Below, in pieces: positions 1 to 6,323 of a stretch of DNA of 7,103 nucleotides. Position 1 is the first letter of the stretch. Every line of letters starts with the position of its first letter. The DNA lies in assembly GCA_022601215.1 (NCBI GenBank), contig JAHZIZ010000196.1:1-7103 (forward strand), given 5' to 3'. This stretch comes from Bacteroidota bacterium. GTDB lineage: Bacteria > Bacteroidota > Bacteroidia > Flavobacteriales > Flavobacteriaceae. The notes under the pieces are model-generated. The model made no database searches, was not told the DNA's origin, and worked only from the letters and a program-made list of their open reading frames with translations. The position numbers and the translations under genes were made by a program.

Positions 1-452
1 GCTTCAGGGATATTAAACATTCCACTAATAGCTACCGAGCCCGAGTATAAGATGACGGGCAAGAGTACTACTACATAACCCGTTAAGAACAAGCCAGAGG
101 TAATGGTTTTCGTGGTTACATCAAAACGCTTGGCAAGGAACTGCGGAACTGTTGTAAGTCCTCCTTTGAGATATCGAGGTAATAAGAACAATGCCGTTAC
201 CACCATAGCAATGGCAGCGAGAGTTTCCCAAGCCATTACGGAAAGGCCACTTTCATAAGCGGATCCATTTAGACCCACAATTTGCTCTGTAGAAAGATTG
301 GTTAATAATAAGGATCCGGCAATAACACCTGCCGTTAAACTTCTGCCTCCTAGGAAATACCCATCGGCACTTTTTTCATTGGTCTTTCGTGCAGCTATAT
401 AGGCAACAACGGCCACCAATATGGTAAAAGCCAAAAAAGTAATAATTGTCAT
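1..452 (-). CDS. Sodium:solute symporter (SSS/SLC5 type), 3' partial
   Basis: An ATG at 452 opens a frame that runs to the left edge of the window, giving 150 residues. It begins with a hydrophobic helix (MTIITFLAFTILVAVVAYIA), then GYFLGGRSLTAGVIAGSLL (31-49) and TNLSTEQIVGLNGSAYESGL (51-70). These are the hallmark first segments of SSS sugar symporters; the N-L-S-x-E-Q stretch corresponds to the N-I-S-A-E-Q region of the Vibrio sodium/galactose symporter, where the Asn contacts sugar. Further membrane helices follow at about 71-92 and 117-144. It would carry a sugar or related solute with sodium across the inner membrane. It is the fifth gene of the operon, 15 bp after the kinase. Its leader is A/T-rich without a Shine-Dalgarno sequence. 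The substrate is unknown; a monosaccharide such as fructose or glucose would fit. Confidence 0.87.
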   Translation of the reverse strand, partial: MTIITFLAFTILVAVVAYIAARKTNEKSADGYFLGGRSLTAGVIAGSLLLTNLSTEQIVGLNGSAYESGLSVMAWETLAAIAMVVTALFLLPRYLKGGLTTVPQFLAKRFDVTTKTITSGLFLTGYVVVLLPVILYSGSVAISGMFNIPE

Positions 453-467
453 AAGATTTATTTGGTG

Positions 468-1418
468 TTAGTTAGTTAATATACTTGAGATAATTAATGC
501 GTAATCAGGAATTCGTCCAACGTTTTGCAACTTGATTGCGGCCATTTTTAACGCTGTTTCCATGCAAGTTTCGTTGGATTTTCCTTTAAGCCATGCAAAG
601 AGAAAGCCACTCCAAAAAGCATCGCCAGCCCCTGTCGCGTCCATAATTTTGTCCACTTTTAAGGCGGATAACTCTAAAACAGGTTTTCCTGCCTCACTCA
701 ATTTAGCGCCTTCTTTTCCCAGTGTGAGACAAACTAATTTGGCACCTAATTGGTGTAAGTTAGTGAAAATTTCCTCGTGAGATAGCGCCTTTCCGTAGAG
801 ACGATCCATATCGTCCTGACTCACTTTAACTAGCGGTTCTAGCGAACAATATTGTTTTATAGTGGCGAGGGCCTCGTAAGTATCCGACCATATTTTTTCT
901 GAATAGTTGATGTCGATACTCAATTGACATCCCGCTTGATGGGCATGATGTGCTCTTTTTAGAATAGTGTCGCGTGCTGGTTGTTTGCTTAAGGCAAAGC
1001 AACTAGTATGGAAAATTTTGGTGTCCTTTAAGCTGTCATAATCAATTTGATGTTCATCAATATAGTGATCTGCTCCGCGCATAGCGATAAACTCGGGTGT
1101 ATCTTTGGTCCTATTGATAAAGATTACGGTCGTTGGTTTTTCTATTTCTGAAATACCCGTTGTGTTAATTCCGGTTTCGTTAAAGCGCCTAACTATATAA
1201 TCTCCAAAACCATCCTTTCCCACGGTAGCTATCATATGTACGTTGAGATTCAATCGAGACATATTCATAGCTACATTGCTTGGAGAGCCTCCAAGATATC
1301 TATGATAGTCTTTGGTTTCTCTTATTGGCTTTTCTAACTGCGTACCAATAAAGTCAATGAGTGTTTCTCCCACGCAGAGAATATCAATAGATCTAGTTTC
1401 GAGATTTGTTACGGTCAT
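468..1418 (-). CDS. PfkB-family sugar kinase, probable fructokinase
   Basis: This 316-residue protein has the usual length and both signatures of ribokinase/PfkB kinases: GGSPSNVAMNMSRL with VGKDGFG (43-73), and DATGAGDAFWSGF (260-272), where Asp266 is the expected catalytic base and the GAGD stretch forms the anion hole. The CVGETLIDFI start (15-24) is the typical first strand with the substrate-contacting Asp. An SIDINYSEKIW segment (167-177) stands where fructokinases and KDG kinases usually have D-x-N-x-R-x-x-L-W; Ser replaces the common Arg. It would transfer phosphate from ATP to a hexose in the cytoplasm. Fructose is the best guess because the cluster has an invertase-like hydrolase; 2-keto-3-deoxygluconate or another ketose is possible. 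Its ATG shares one base with the trehalase stop (TAATG), so translation is probably coupled. The symporter starts 15 bp after its TAA. Confidence 0.85.
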   Translation of the reverse strand: MTVTNLETRSIDILCVGETLIDFIGTQLEKPIRETKDYHRYLGGSPSNVAMNMSRLNLNVHMIATVGKDGFGDYIVRRFNETGINTTGISEIEKPTTVIFINRTKDTPEFIAMRGADHYIDEHQIDYDSLKDTKIFHTSCFALSKQPARDTILKRAHHAHQAGCQLSIDINYSEKIWSDTYEALATIKQYCSLEPLVKVSQDDMDRLYGKALSHEEIFTNLHQLGAKLVCLTLGKEGAKLSEAGKPVLELSALKVDKIMDATGAGDAFWSGFLFAWLKGKSNETCMETALKMAAIKLQNVGRIPDYALIISSILTN

Positions 1419-3283
1419 TAGAATACGTCTTCTGGGGGGATTAGATTATTTAATGGTTCTAGGTATTTAGCTTGTAAGAGTGAAACGCCATATTGAAAAG
1501 AGGCATTCATCCAGCCAAAACCTTCTTTAGTGATATAACTAAACTCAGTTCCTACATTACCATACTCGGCAAATACTTTGTGCGTCGCAGCGACAACATC
1601 AAATTTTTCTGGAATGGTGCCGTTATAATCTACCGCATTTTTAGTGATCATATACAACCACCGATAGATCAGTTCTTGTTGTTCTGCTATGTACCCATAG
1701 TGCTCTAACCCTTTCCAAATCATCATTTGATGGGGTGCCCATCCGTTCGGGTAATCCCATTGTTTTTGTGGACGATCCTCTGAAATTTCACCTCTACTCA
1801 GTTTATTACAGGATACAATTCCTCCTTTTTCTTTTAATTTTGGGAGTAGTTTTTGAATAAGTAGTTCGGCTTGTTCCTCAGAGCATAATTTTGCCCATAA
1901 GGGGGTCAAAGCTGTGGCCGAATAGCATACGTGTGAGGATTGTTTTTCGAAGTTGTAATCGAAATATATTCCTTGAGCTTCATCCCATAGCAATGTGTTG
2001 ACTTTCTCTTTTCTGCTCATTGCCTTTTGTTTCCAATAGGAAGCTGTGTACGTCTTGAGAGAGAACGATATTTTTCCATCAAAATGATTTTCAATGAGGT
2101 TGGCAAAGTCTGTTTCGTATTTGTAAAGCATGGCGTTGAGTTCCACCAAATTAAGATGAGCACAAACTCCTTCTATTCTGTAGGAGGTGTCATGTCCAGA
2201 TTCTCTAACACTGCGGTCATGGACGAAATATTGGTCAAGCATTTCGTTTTTTATCTCGCCCTCAGCATAGGCAGTTTGATAGGCATTTACTGGCATTTCT
2301 GCAAGTTTTGCATGTACCGCAATTTCGTGATGAAAGTGCCCAGCTTCGGCTTCTGGCGGCATACCAATACCTTCGGCTAGATAACGGTTGAGTCCGTTAG
2401 GCGTTAGGCGTTTACCTTCCTCCATCCAAACCGTTTCATATTCTTTGATGGCCGTAGATAAATGACTCTTTAGCCACGCAATATCATGAGTTTTTTCAAA
2501 AACTTCAGCAATTAAACTACTATATAAAGGAGGTTGGGTACGCGTTAAGTAGTAGGACCTATTGGCGTTTAATATTTTTCCGTAGTGATTGATCTCATAT
2601 TGAAAATTATCCGCCATAGCCATGGCAAGTTCCACTCGGTCATCTTGAAGCAACCCCACGGCTTCGAAATAACTATCCCAACCGTACATTTCATTAAAGC
2701 GCCCCCCCGGAACAACAAATGGGGTGCCAATGATTTCATTCTCTGTTTCTGATAGTTTCAGCGAAAGAATTCCACTTTTGGTGTTTAAAGATTGCACATA
2801 TTTCGGAGTAATTGGGTCCGGTAATTGAACAACTTCAAGAGGAAGCGTCTCTTTTAGCTTACCGTAATAGTCTAAGGCAAGTTGATCATGTTTTGGCACA
2901 TAGATAGTTAGAATGTCATTCTCTATAGTTTCATTCTTAGTGTCCGAAAGTAGTGCTTCAATACCGTTTGCATCCATAGTGCGTGTGAGTCCATTCCAAT
3001 AATAATCTCGGATCATCCTAGAAATACGCATTACTGGAACCTCTTCAATTTTTGAAAGTGATACGATTCCAAATCCATCCGAATCTTGCTTGGCTAACAC
3101 TAGCTCTTGCAATAGATTCGCTAAATGGTACGTGCCTTTTATCTCGTGATTCTCTCCAGTGATGCTGGTAAGAATAAAGGACTTTGGCCCCTTATCTTCG
3201 ATGGTAATTTTTTTATCACCGTCTGTATCTTCTTGGGCTAAGAGCAAAAATTTAGTGGCTTCTATTTTGAGTTTAAATTGCAT
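1418..3283 (-). CDS. Alpha,alpha-trehalase, GH37, fungal neutral-trehalase type with calcium-binding N-terminus
   Basis: This enzyme hydrolyses trehalose to two glucoses. Both trehalase signatures are present: PGGRFNEMYGWDSY (192-205) and QWDYPNGWAP (508-517). By analogy with E. coli and yeast enzymes, Asp365 in ESGHDTSYR is the candidate acid and Glu573 in AEYGN the base, followed by EGFGWMNASF (587-596). The first 130 residues are not those of bacterial TreA/TreF: they carry an EF-hand-like loop DTDGDKKITIED (19-30) followed by GPK, then GTYHLANLLQELVLAK (50-65) and a W-N-G-L-T-R block (96-101), the layout of fungal neutral trehalases (Nth1 type). The long phosphorylated 14-3-3-binding tail of the fungal enzymes is absent, since the protein starts just before the calcium loop. 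At 621 residues it is longer than E. coli trehalases (about 550-565). There is no signal peptide, so it acts in the cytoplasm on imported trehalose. Its stop overlaps the kinase start. Confidence 0.93.
   Translation of the reverse strand: MQFKLKIEATKFLLLAQEDTDGDKKITIEDKGPKSFILTSITGENHEIKGTYHLANLLQELVLAKQDSDGFGIVSLSKIEEVPVMRISRMIRDYYWNGLTRTMDANGIEALLSDTKNETIENDILTIYVPKHDQLALDYYGKLKETLPLEVVQLPDPITPKYVQSLNTKSGILSLKLSETENEIIGTPFVVPGGRFNEMYGWDSYFEAVGLLQDDRVELAMAMADNFQYEINHYGKILNANRSYYLTRTQPPLYSSLIAEVFEKTHDIAWLKSHLSTAIKEYETVWMEEGKRLTPNGLNRYLAEGIGMPPEAEAGHFHHEIAVHAKLAEMPVNAYQTAYAEGEIKNEMLDQYFVHDRSVRESGHDTSYRIEGVCAHLNLVELNAMLYKYETDFANLIENHFDGKISFSLKTYTASYWKQKAMSRKEKVNTLLWDEAQGIYFDYNFEKQSSHVCYSATALTPLWAKLCSEEQAELLIQKLLPKLKEKGGIVSCNKLSRGEISEDRPQKQWDYPNGWAPHQMMIWKGLEHYGYIAEQQELIYRWLYMITKNAVDYNGTIPEKFDVVAATHKVFAEYGNVGTEFSYITKEGFGWMNASFQYGVSLLQAKYLEPLNNLIPPEDVF
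3194..3229 (-). other. EF-hand-like calcium loop of the trehalase (residues 19-30)
   Basis: The 12-residue loop DTDGDKKITIED has Asp at positions 1, 3 and 5, Ile at 8 and an acidic residue at 12, as in EF-hand loops. Lys stands at position 6, where canonical loops have Gly. Yeast neutral trehalase has a matching D-T-D...I-T-I-E-D loop that binds calcium and takes part in activation. The following GPK is also shared. Calcium binding by the bacterial protein is inferred. Confidence 0.75.
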
Positions 3284-3293
3284 TAGCGAAAAA

Positions 3294-4526
3294 TCATTCA
3301 GGAGTTGATTTGGTAACTTGTTTGTTTAAAACCCAAACAGAAGCTAGTATGATTGTCAATGGAATTAAGGAGAAGTAAAACACCTTGTTTCCACCTACAA
3401 CATCAAATAAAGTTCCTGTAATAATAGAGCCAATAGTCCCGCCTAAAGCCGAGAAGACCACAATAAGCCCCGCCATCGAGCTATGCATATGTTTTGGGAG
3501 GGCCGATAATACAGTTGAATTTATCGTTGGGTATATTGGAGCTAAGAACAGTCCTAATAGAGGAAGTAGATATGCCGCCAGAGGAGCATTTAACCAGTTG
3601 GTTGATGGGTCGAGAATAACGTTTTCTGCTAAAGGCAAAACAAGAACAATTATTATTCCCGCCATAATGAGGCATACACTTAGTAGGTGTATCCACTTCA
3701 CACGATTCAAAATAACACCCCCTAAAAATCTTCCAATCATAATAACACCAGCAAGACTTGCTCCTGCTTGAATTGCCATACTAGCCGGAGTTTTTAAAAT
3801 ATCTTGATAAAAGGTGGGTAGCCAAGTTTGAAAGCTTTGTTCAATAAGAACATACATGAAAATGCTAATTATAAAAACAATGGTTAATGGTTTTACTATA
3901 AGTCGAAGCATTTCTTTAAAATCTTCAGAAAATTTTCTTTGATCAATTTTGGCGGCACTCTCGTCAAGTTTAGAAAAGAAAAGCACTAGGAAAGCTAATA
4001 GCGACAGTGCCCCCATAAACCAATACATGTTTAACCAAAAAGTAGATTTAGGATTTGCATCGTCAATAAAAAAACTAAAAGCTAAGTTGCCAATTAAGAT
4101 TCCCGCCATAAATATAGCCTCTATGATTCCCATGAAACTAGCATGTCCTTTTTTCGAATCAATGATTAAACCAATGGTCGCAAAAACGGATACCTTGACA
4201 AGTGCAAAAGAAACTCCAATTGCCAAGAAGAGAATTTTAAAGAACCAAAATTCGTTAGAAAAAGTAGTGGCAAAGCACATGATTGCTACGATTGCTAATC
4301 CAATGAGCATTGATTTTTTTAAACCAATTTTCGGTAGAAAAGATGCCAGGATGAACGAAGCTATGGCGATTGGGATGTCCTTAAAACCCTCCAATAAACT
4401 AGCGTCTGCTTTGGAAACATCAAAACTTCTTTGAACCTGTAATATTACAGTTCCTACACTGTTCAAAAGAAATGCAAAAACGAAATAATTCAGGAATAGT
4501 GATAGCTTGATGCCTATATTTTTCAT
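3294..4526 (-). CDS. FHS-like MFS sugar permease
   Basis: This 410-residue protein is almost wholly hydrophobic, with about 12 membrane segments and a charged central loop (about 186-207) between the two six-helix halves. The N-terminal half (NYFVFAFLLNSVGTVIL, then a short loop and SLLEGFKDIPIAIASFIL) and the C-terminal half (GLFLAPIYPTINSTVLSALP, then a glycine-rich LGGTIGSIITGTLFD) resemble the FHS group (fucose/glucose-galactose:H+ symporter types) common near sugar hydrolases in Bacteroidota. It is distinct from the SLC45-like permease next to it, so the two probably take different sugars. Trehalose, glucose or another saccharide is plausible; the substrate cannot be read from sequence. 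Its ATG overlaps the stop of the upstream permease (ATGA), indicating translational coupling, and 10 bp separate it from the trehalase. Confidence 0.75.
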   Translation of the reverse strand: MKNIGIKLSLFLNYFVFAFLLNSVGTVILQVQRSFDVSKADASLLEGFKDIPIAIASFILASFLPKIGLKKSMLIGLAIVAIMCFATTFSNEFWFFKILFLAIGVSFALVKVSVFATIGLIIDSKKGHASFMGIIEAIFMAGILIGNLAFSFFIDDANPKSTFWLNMYWFMGALSLLAFLVLFFSKLDESAAKIDQRKFSEDFKEMLRLIVKPLTIVFIISIFMYVLIEQSFQTWLPTFYQDILKTPASMAIQAGASLAGVIMIGRFLGGVILNRVKWIHLLSVCLIMAGIIIVLVLPLAENVILDPSTNWLNAPLAAYLLPLLGLFLAPIYPTINSTVLSALPKHMHSSMAGLIVVFSALGGTIGSIITGTLFDVVGGNKVFYFSLIPLTIILASVWVLNKQVTKSTPE

Positions 4527-6178
4527 ACGCTAATTTTTTTAGGAATAGATCTACCTAGTCGCAATGCCAGCAATGCCGCGATGGCAAAAAATACCCCGCC
4601 AAAAATAATGGCGTTCACCGCACTATTGCCTAAGAGGTTTTTTATAATTGGCCCAAAGGTTACCGTCTGAATTAACATTGGGATTACTATCATCATATTT
4701 ACAATTCCCATATAAACACCACGACGTTCTTCTGGAATGACCTTTGAAACCATGGCGTAAGGGATGCCCATCATGGCGGCCCATCCAATACCAAATAATA
4801 TCATAGGAACTAGTAAGGTGTATTTGCCATCAATATATGGCATACTCAACATTGCTGCAGCCGACATAAATAAGCAAACCACATAGACATTTCGGGAACC
4901 ATATTTTTTTGCAAATGGTACTAGCGCTAGTGCGACAAGCATAGTAACTAAATTATAAGTCCCATTCATAAGCCCTGTTTGGGCTAAGGCCTGTTCAGAG
5001 ATGAGTTGAATGTTTTGAGCGAAGGAGGTATCTACCGCGCTTATCACTTCACCCGCCTCACAAGACTCTATAATACTATCATATTTCTCGGTGTCCTCAT
5101 GAGTAATACCAAAAAGGCTTGATCGCAACATTGGGGTGATAAATTGCCAATACACGAAGAGCGCATACCACTGGAAAAAATAAACACCAGCTAATTTCCA
5201 CATCATTTTTGGCATGTGGCCAATGGCTTCAGTGGTTTCAACAAAAGGCGCTAATAGATCGCCGAGTTTTTTAATGCTAGAGTTCTCTGGATTGTTTTTT
5301 ATTAACTTATATAAAATGTAAAGCCAAACAATTGCCAATACTAAAATAATGATGACTAGAATATTGTAATCAATCATTAAAATAGGAAACGTAAAACCTA
5401 GTGTAAGTCCTAATCCAATGGGTATAGACAGAATGACAATAAGAACAGATATAATTTGAATTATCGGGCTAGGTTTATCTTTATTGAAATCTTTAATTTC
5501 TTGCAATTCTTCTTCATTTGGTGGTATTTCTGGTGTTTTCCAAACGGACCATGCGATTGTCGCAATTGATGCAAAGGCACCTAAGAAAAAGGAATAATAC
5601 ACCCATCTGGGAATGGCAGATACGGTTTCGGTTGCCGTGCTGCATAAGGCAGTCGATTCTTCAATTGGAACACTAAACCAATCTCTAAATAGGAATAATG
5701 AAAAATTAGCAATAGTTATTCCCGCGCCAACAAATAAACTTTGCATCTGGTAGCCATAGGTAAGTTGATCATCATTTAATTTATCACCAACAAAGGCTCT
5801 ATACGGTTCCATGGCCGTATTATTTCCGGCATCCAATATCCATAATAACCCCACGGCAAACCATAGTTGTGAACTAAAGGGAAAAGCCAATAAACACAGA
5901 CTTCCAAATATAGCGCCAATTAAGAAAAAAGGTTTTCTTCTTCCTCCCCATTTGGGTAACCAAGTTTTATCGCTAATGGCTCCGATAATTGGTTGAATTA
6001 GAAGGCCAGTAACTGGTCCAGCTAAATTGAGCAAAGGTAAATCTCCGTGATCCGCTCCTAAAAATGAAAAAATAGGATTAATGGCAGTTTGCTGTAGTCC
6101 AAAACTGAATTGAATTCCGAAGAACCCAACATTCATATTCCATATTTGCCAGAACGATAACTTTGGTTTTTTAAACAT
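4523..6178 (-). CDS. SLC45/sucrose-transporter-like MFS permease, probable disaccharide importer
   Basis: This 551-residue inner-membrane protein belongs to the MFS branch that includes plant sucrose transporters and animal SLC45 (GPH-type) carriers. Family marks are the loop GAISDKTWLPKWGGRRKPF (66-84), the NNTAMEPYRAFVGD block after TM4 (119-132; compare N-T-x-x-G-P-x-R-A-L-x-x-D in sucrose carriers), and IPYAMVSKVIPEERRGVYMG (472-491). Hydrophobic stretches suggest 12 core helices plus two more at about 239-262 and 270-292, within the normally cytoplasmic central loop, which also carries a charged segment (219-237). Predicted substrates are sucrose, trehalose or maltose; context favours a non-reducing disaccharide. 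The ATG at 6178 is the first in frame after a TGA 24 bases upstream, and it leaves a short cytoplasmic tail before TM1. It is the first gene after the operator region, and its stop overlaps the next start as ATGA. Confidence 0.85.
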   Translation of the reverse strand: MFKKPKLSFWQIWNMNVGFFGIQFSFGLQQTAINPIFSFLGADHGDLPLLNLAGPVTGLLIQPIIGAISDKTWLPKWGGRRKPFFLIGAIFGSLCLLAFPFSSQLWFAVGLLWILDAGNNTAMEPYRAFVGDKLNDDQLTYGYQMQSLFVGAGITIANFSLFLFRDWFSVPIEESTALCSTATETVSAIPRWVYYSFFLGAFASIATIAWSVWKTPEIPPNEEELQEIKDFNKDKPSPIIQIISVLIVILSIPIGLGLTLGFTFPILMIDYNILVIIILVLAIVWLYILYKLIKNNPENSSIKKLGDLLAPFVETTEAIGHMPKMMWKLAGVYFFQWYALFVYWQFITPMLRSSLFGITHEDTEKYDSIIESCEAGEVISAVDTSFAQNIQLISEQALAQTGLMNGTYNLVTMLVALALVPFAKKYGSRNVYVVCLFMSAAAMLSMPYIDGKYTLLVPMILFGIGWAAMMGIPYAMVSKVIPEERRGVYMGIVNMMIVIPMLIQTVTFGPIIKNLLGNSAVNAIIFGGVFFAIAALLALRLGRSIPKKISV

Positions 6179-6211
6179 ATTGGTCGGTGTATATAATGGA
6201 ATTCATAAGCT

Positions 6212-6230
6212 GCAAAAACTGCATTTTCGC
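6212..6230. repeat. Imperfect inverted repeat in the permease leader
   Basis: The plus-strand sequence GCAAAAACTGCATTTTCGC has GC-AAAA / TTTT-GC arms around a CTGCA centre, with two positions that pair only as G-T in RNA. It sits 34-52 bp before the permease ATG. It could be a degenerate second operator or a small leader hairpin. No T-run follows on the transcribed strand, so it is not an intrinsic terminator. Confidence 0.25.
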
Positions 6231-6244
6231 TACTGTAATATCTA

Positions 6245-6287
6245 TAATTTTTGGTGAAATTTTAAATTAGATGATAATAATTGGTGA
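6245..6287 (-). repeat. Direct repeat TCACCAAnnATTA, two copies 30 bp apart
   Basis: On the minus strand TCACCAATTATTA (6287-6275) recurs as TCACCAAAAATTA (6257-6245), 11 of 13 bases identical. The 30-bp offset is close to three helical turns, so both copies would face the same side of the DNA, as is common for activators binding direct repeats. The region is A/T-rich, so chance similarity is possible outside the shared TCACCAA heptamer. Confidence 0.35.
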
Positions 6288-6294
6288 TTTGAGC

Positions 6295-6312
6295 AACGAA
6301 AACGTTATCGTT
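6295..6312. promoter_or_regulatory. LacI-family-type operator palindrome
   Basis: The 18-bp sequence AACGAAAACGTTATCGTT is an inverted repeat centred on CG, with 8 of 9 base pairs matching (positions 6 and 13 are both A). An AACGTT core with A/T-rich arms ending in CGTT is the pattern of LacI/GalR-family operators such as that of PurR. It lies 11 bp after the stop of the glycosidase gene and 116 bp before the ATG of the first permease, overlapping the tentative -33 region. A sugar-responsive LacI-family repressor would therefore control the downstream five-gene unit. The regulator gene itself is not in the window. Confidence 0.6.
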
Positions 6313-6323
6313 ATTTGTTTAGA

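Larger units (their letters stand above)
6179..6323 (-). promoter_or_regulatory. Intergenic region, probable promoter of the transporter-trehalase-kinase operon
   Basis: This is the only gap above 15 bp in the window, and it is richer in A/T than the genes. It carries an 18-bp operator-like palindrome, a pair of TCACCAA direct repeats 30 bp apart and a GC-bounded imperfect inverted repeat. No intrinsic terminator (GC stem plus T-run) follows the upstream glycosidase gene, so read-through is possible. On the minus strand a TTG at 6296-6294 and TAATTTAA at 6269-6262 weakly resemble the Bacteroidota -33/-7 elements (TTG and TAnnTTTG). Their 24-nt spacing is longer than usual, so the promoter core is not firmly placed. 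The leader before the ATG at 6178 has no Shine-Dalgarno sequence. Confidence 0.55.

Noticed and set aside
467..478. Three tandem GTTA units across the kinase stop codon.
   Set aside because: The run is too short to be a convincing variable repeat, and loss of one unit would only add about two residues to the kinase.
2027..2380. A 117-codon plus-strand frame opposite the trehalase.
   Set aside because: It lies wholly within the conserved trehalase catalytic domain on the other strand and has no recognisable motif.
3385..3771. A 128-codon plus-strand frame, and a 71-codon minus-strand frame at 3481-3696.
   Set aside because: Both are out-of-frame shadows of the FHS-like permease, which is continuous and well formed.
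3949..4434. A 161-codon open frame on the plus strand opposite the second permease.
   Set aside because: It is antisense to a clear MFS gene, and its sequence looks like the complement of hydrophobic codons. It has no family likeness or leader.
6212..6230. The imperfect inverted repeat as a terminator after the glycosidase gene.
   Set aside because: Its pairing is weak, it lies about 95 bp after the stop, and no T-run follows on the transcribed strand.
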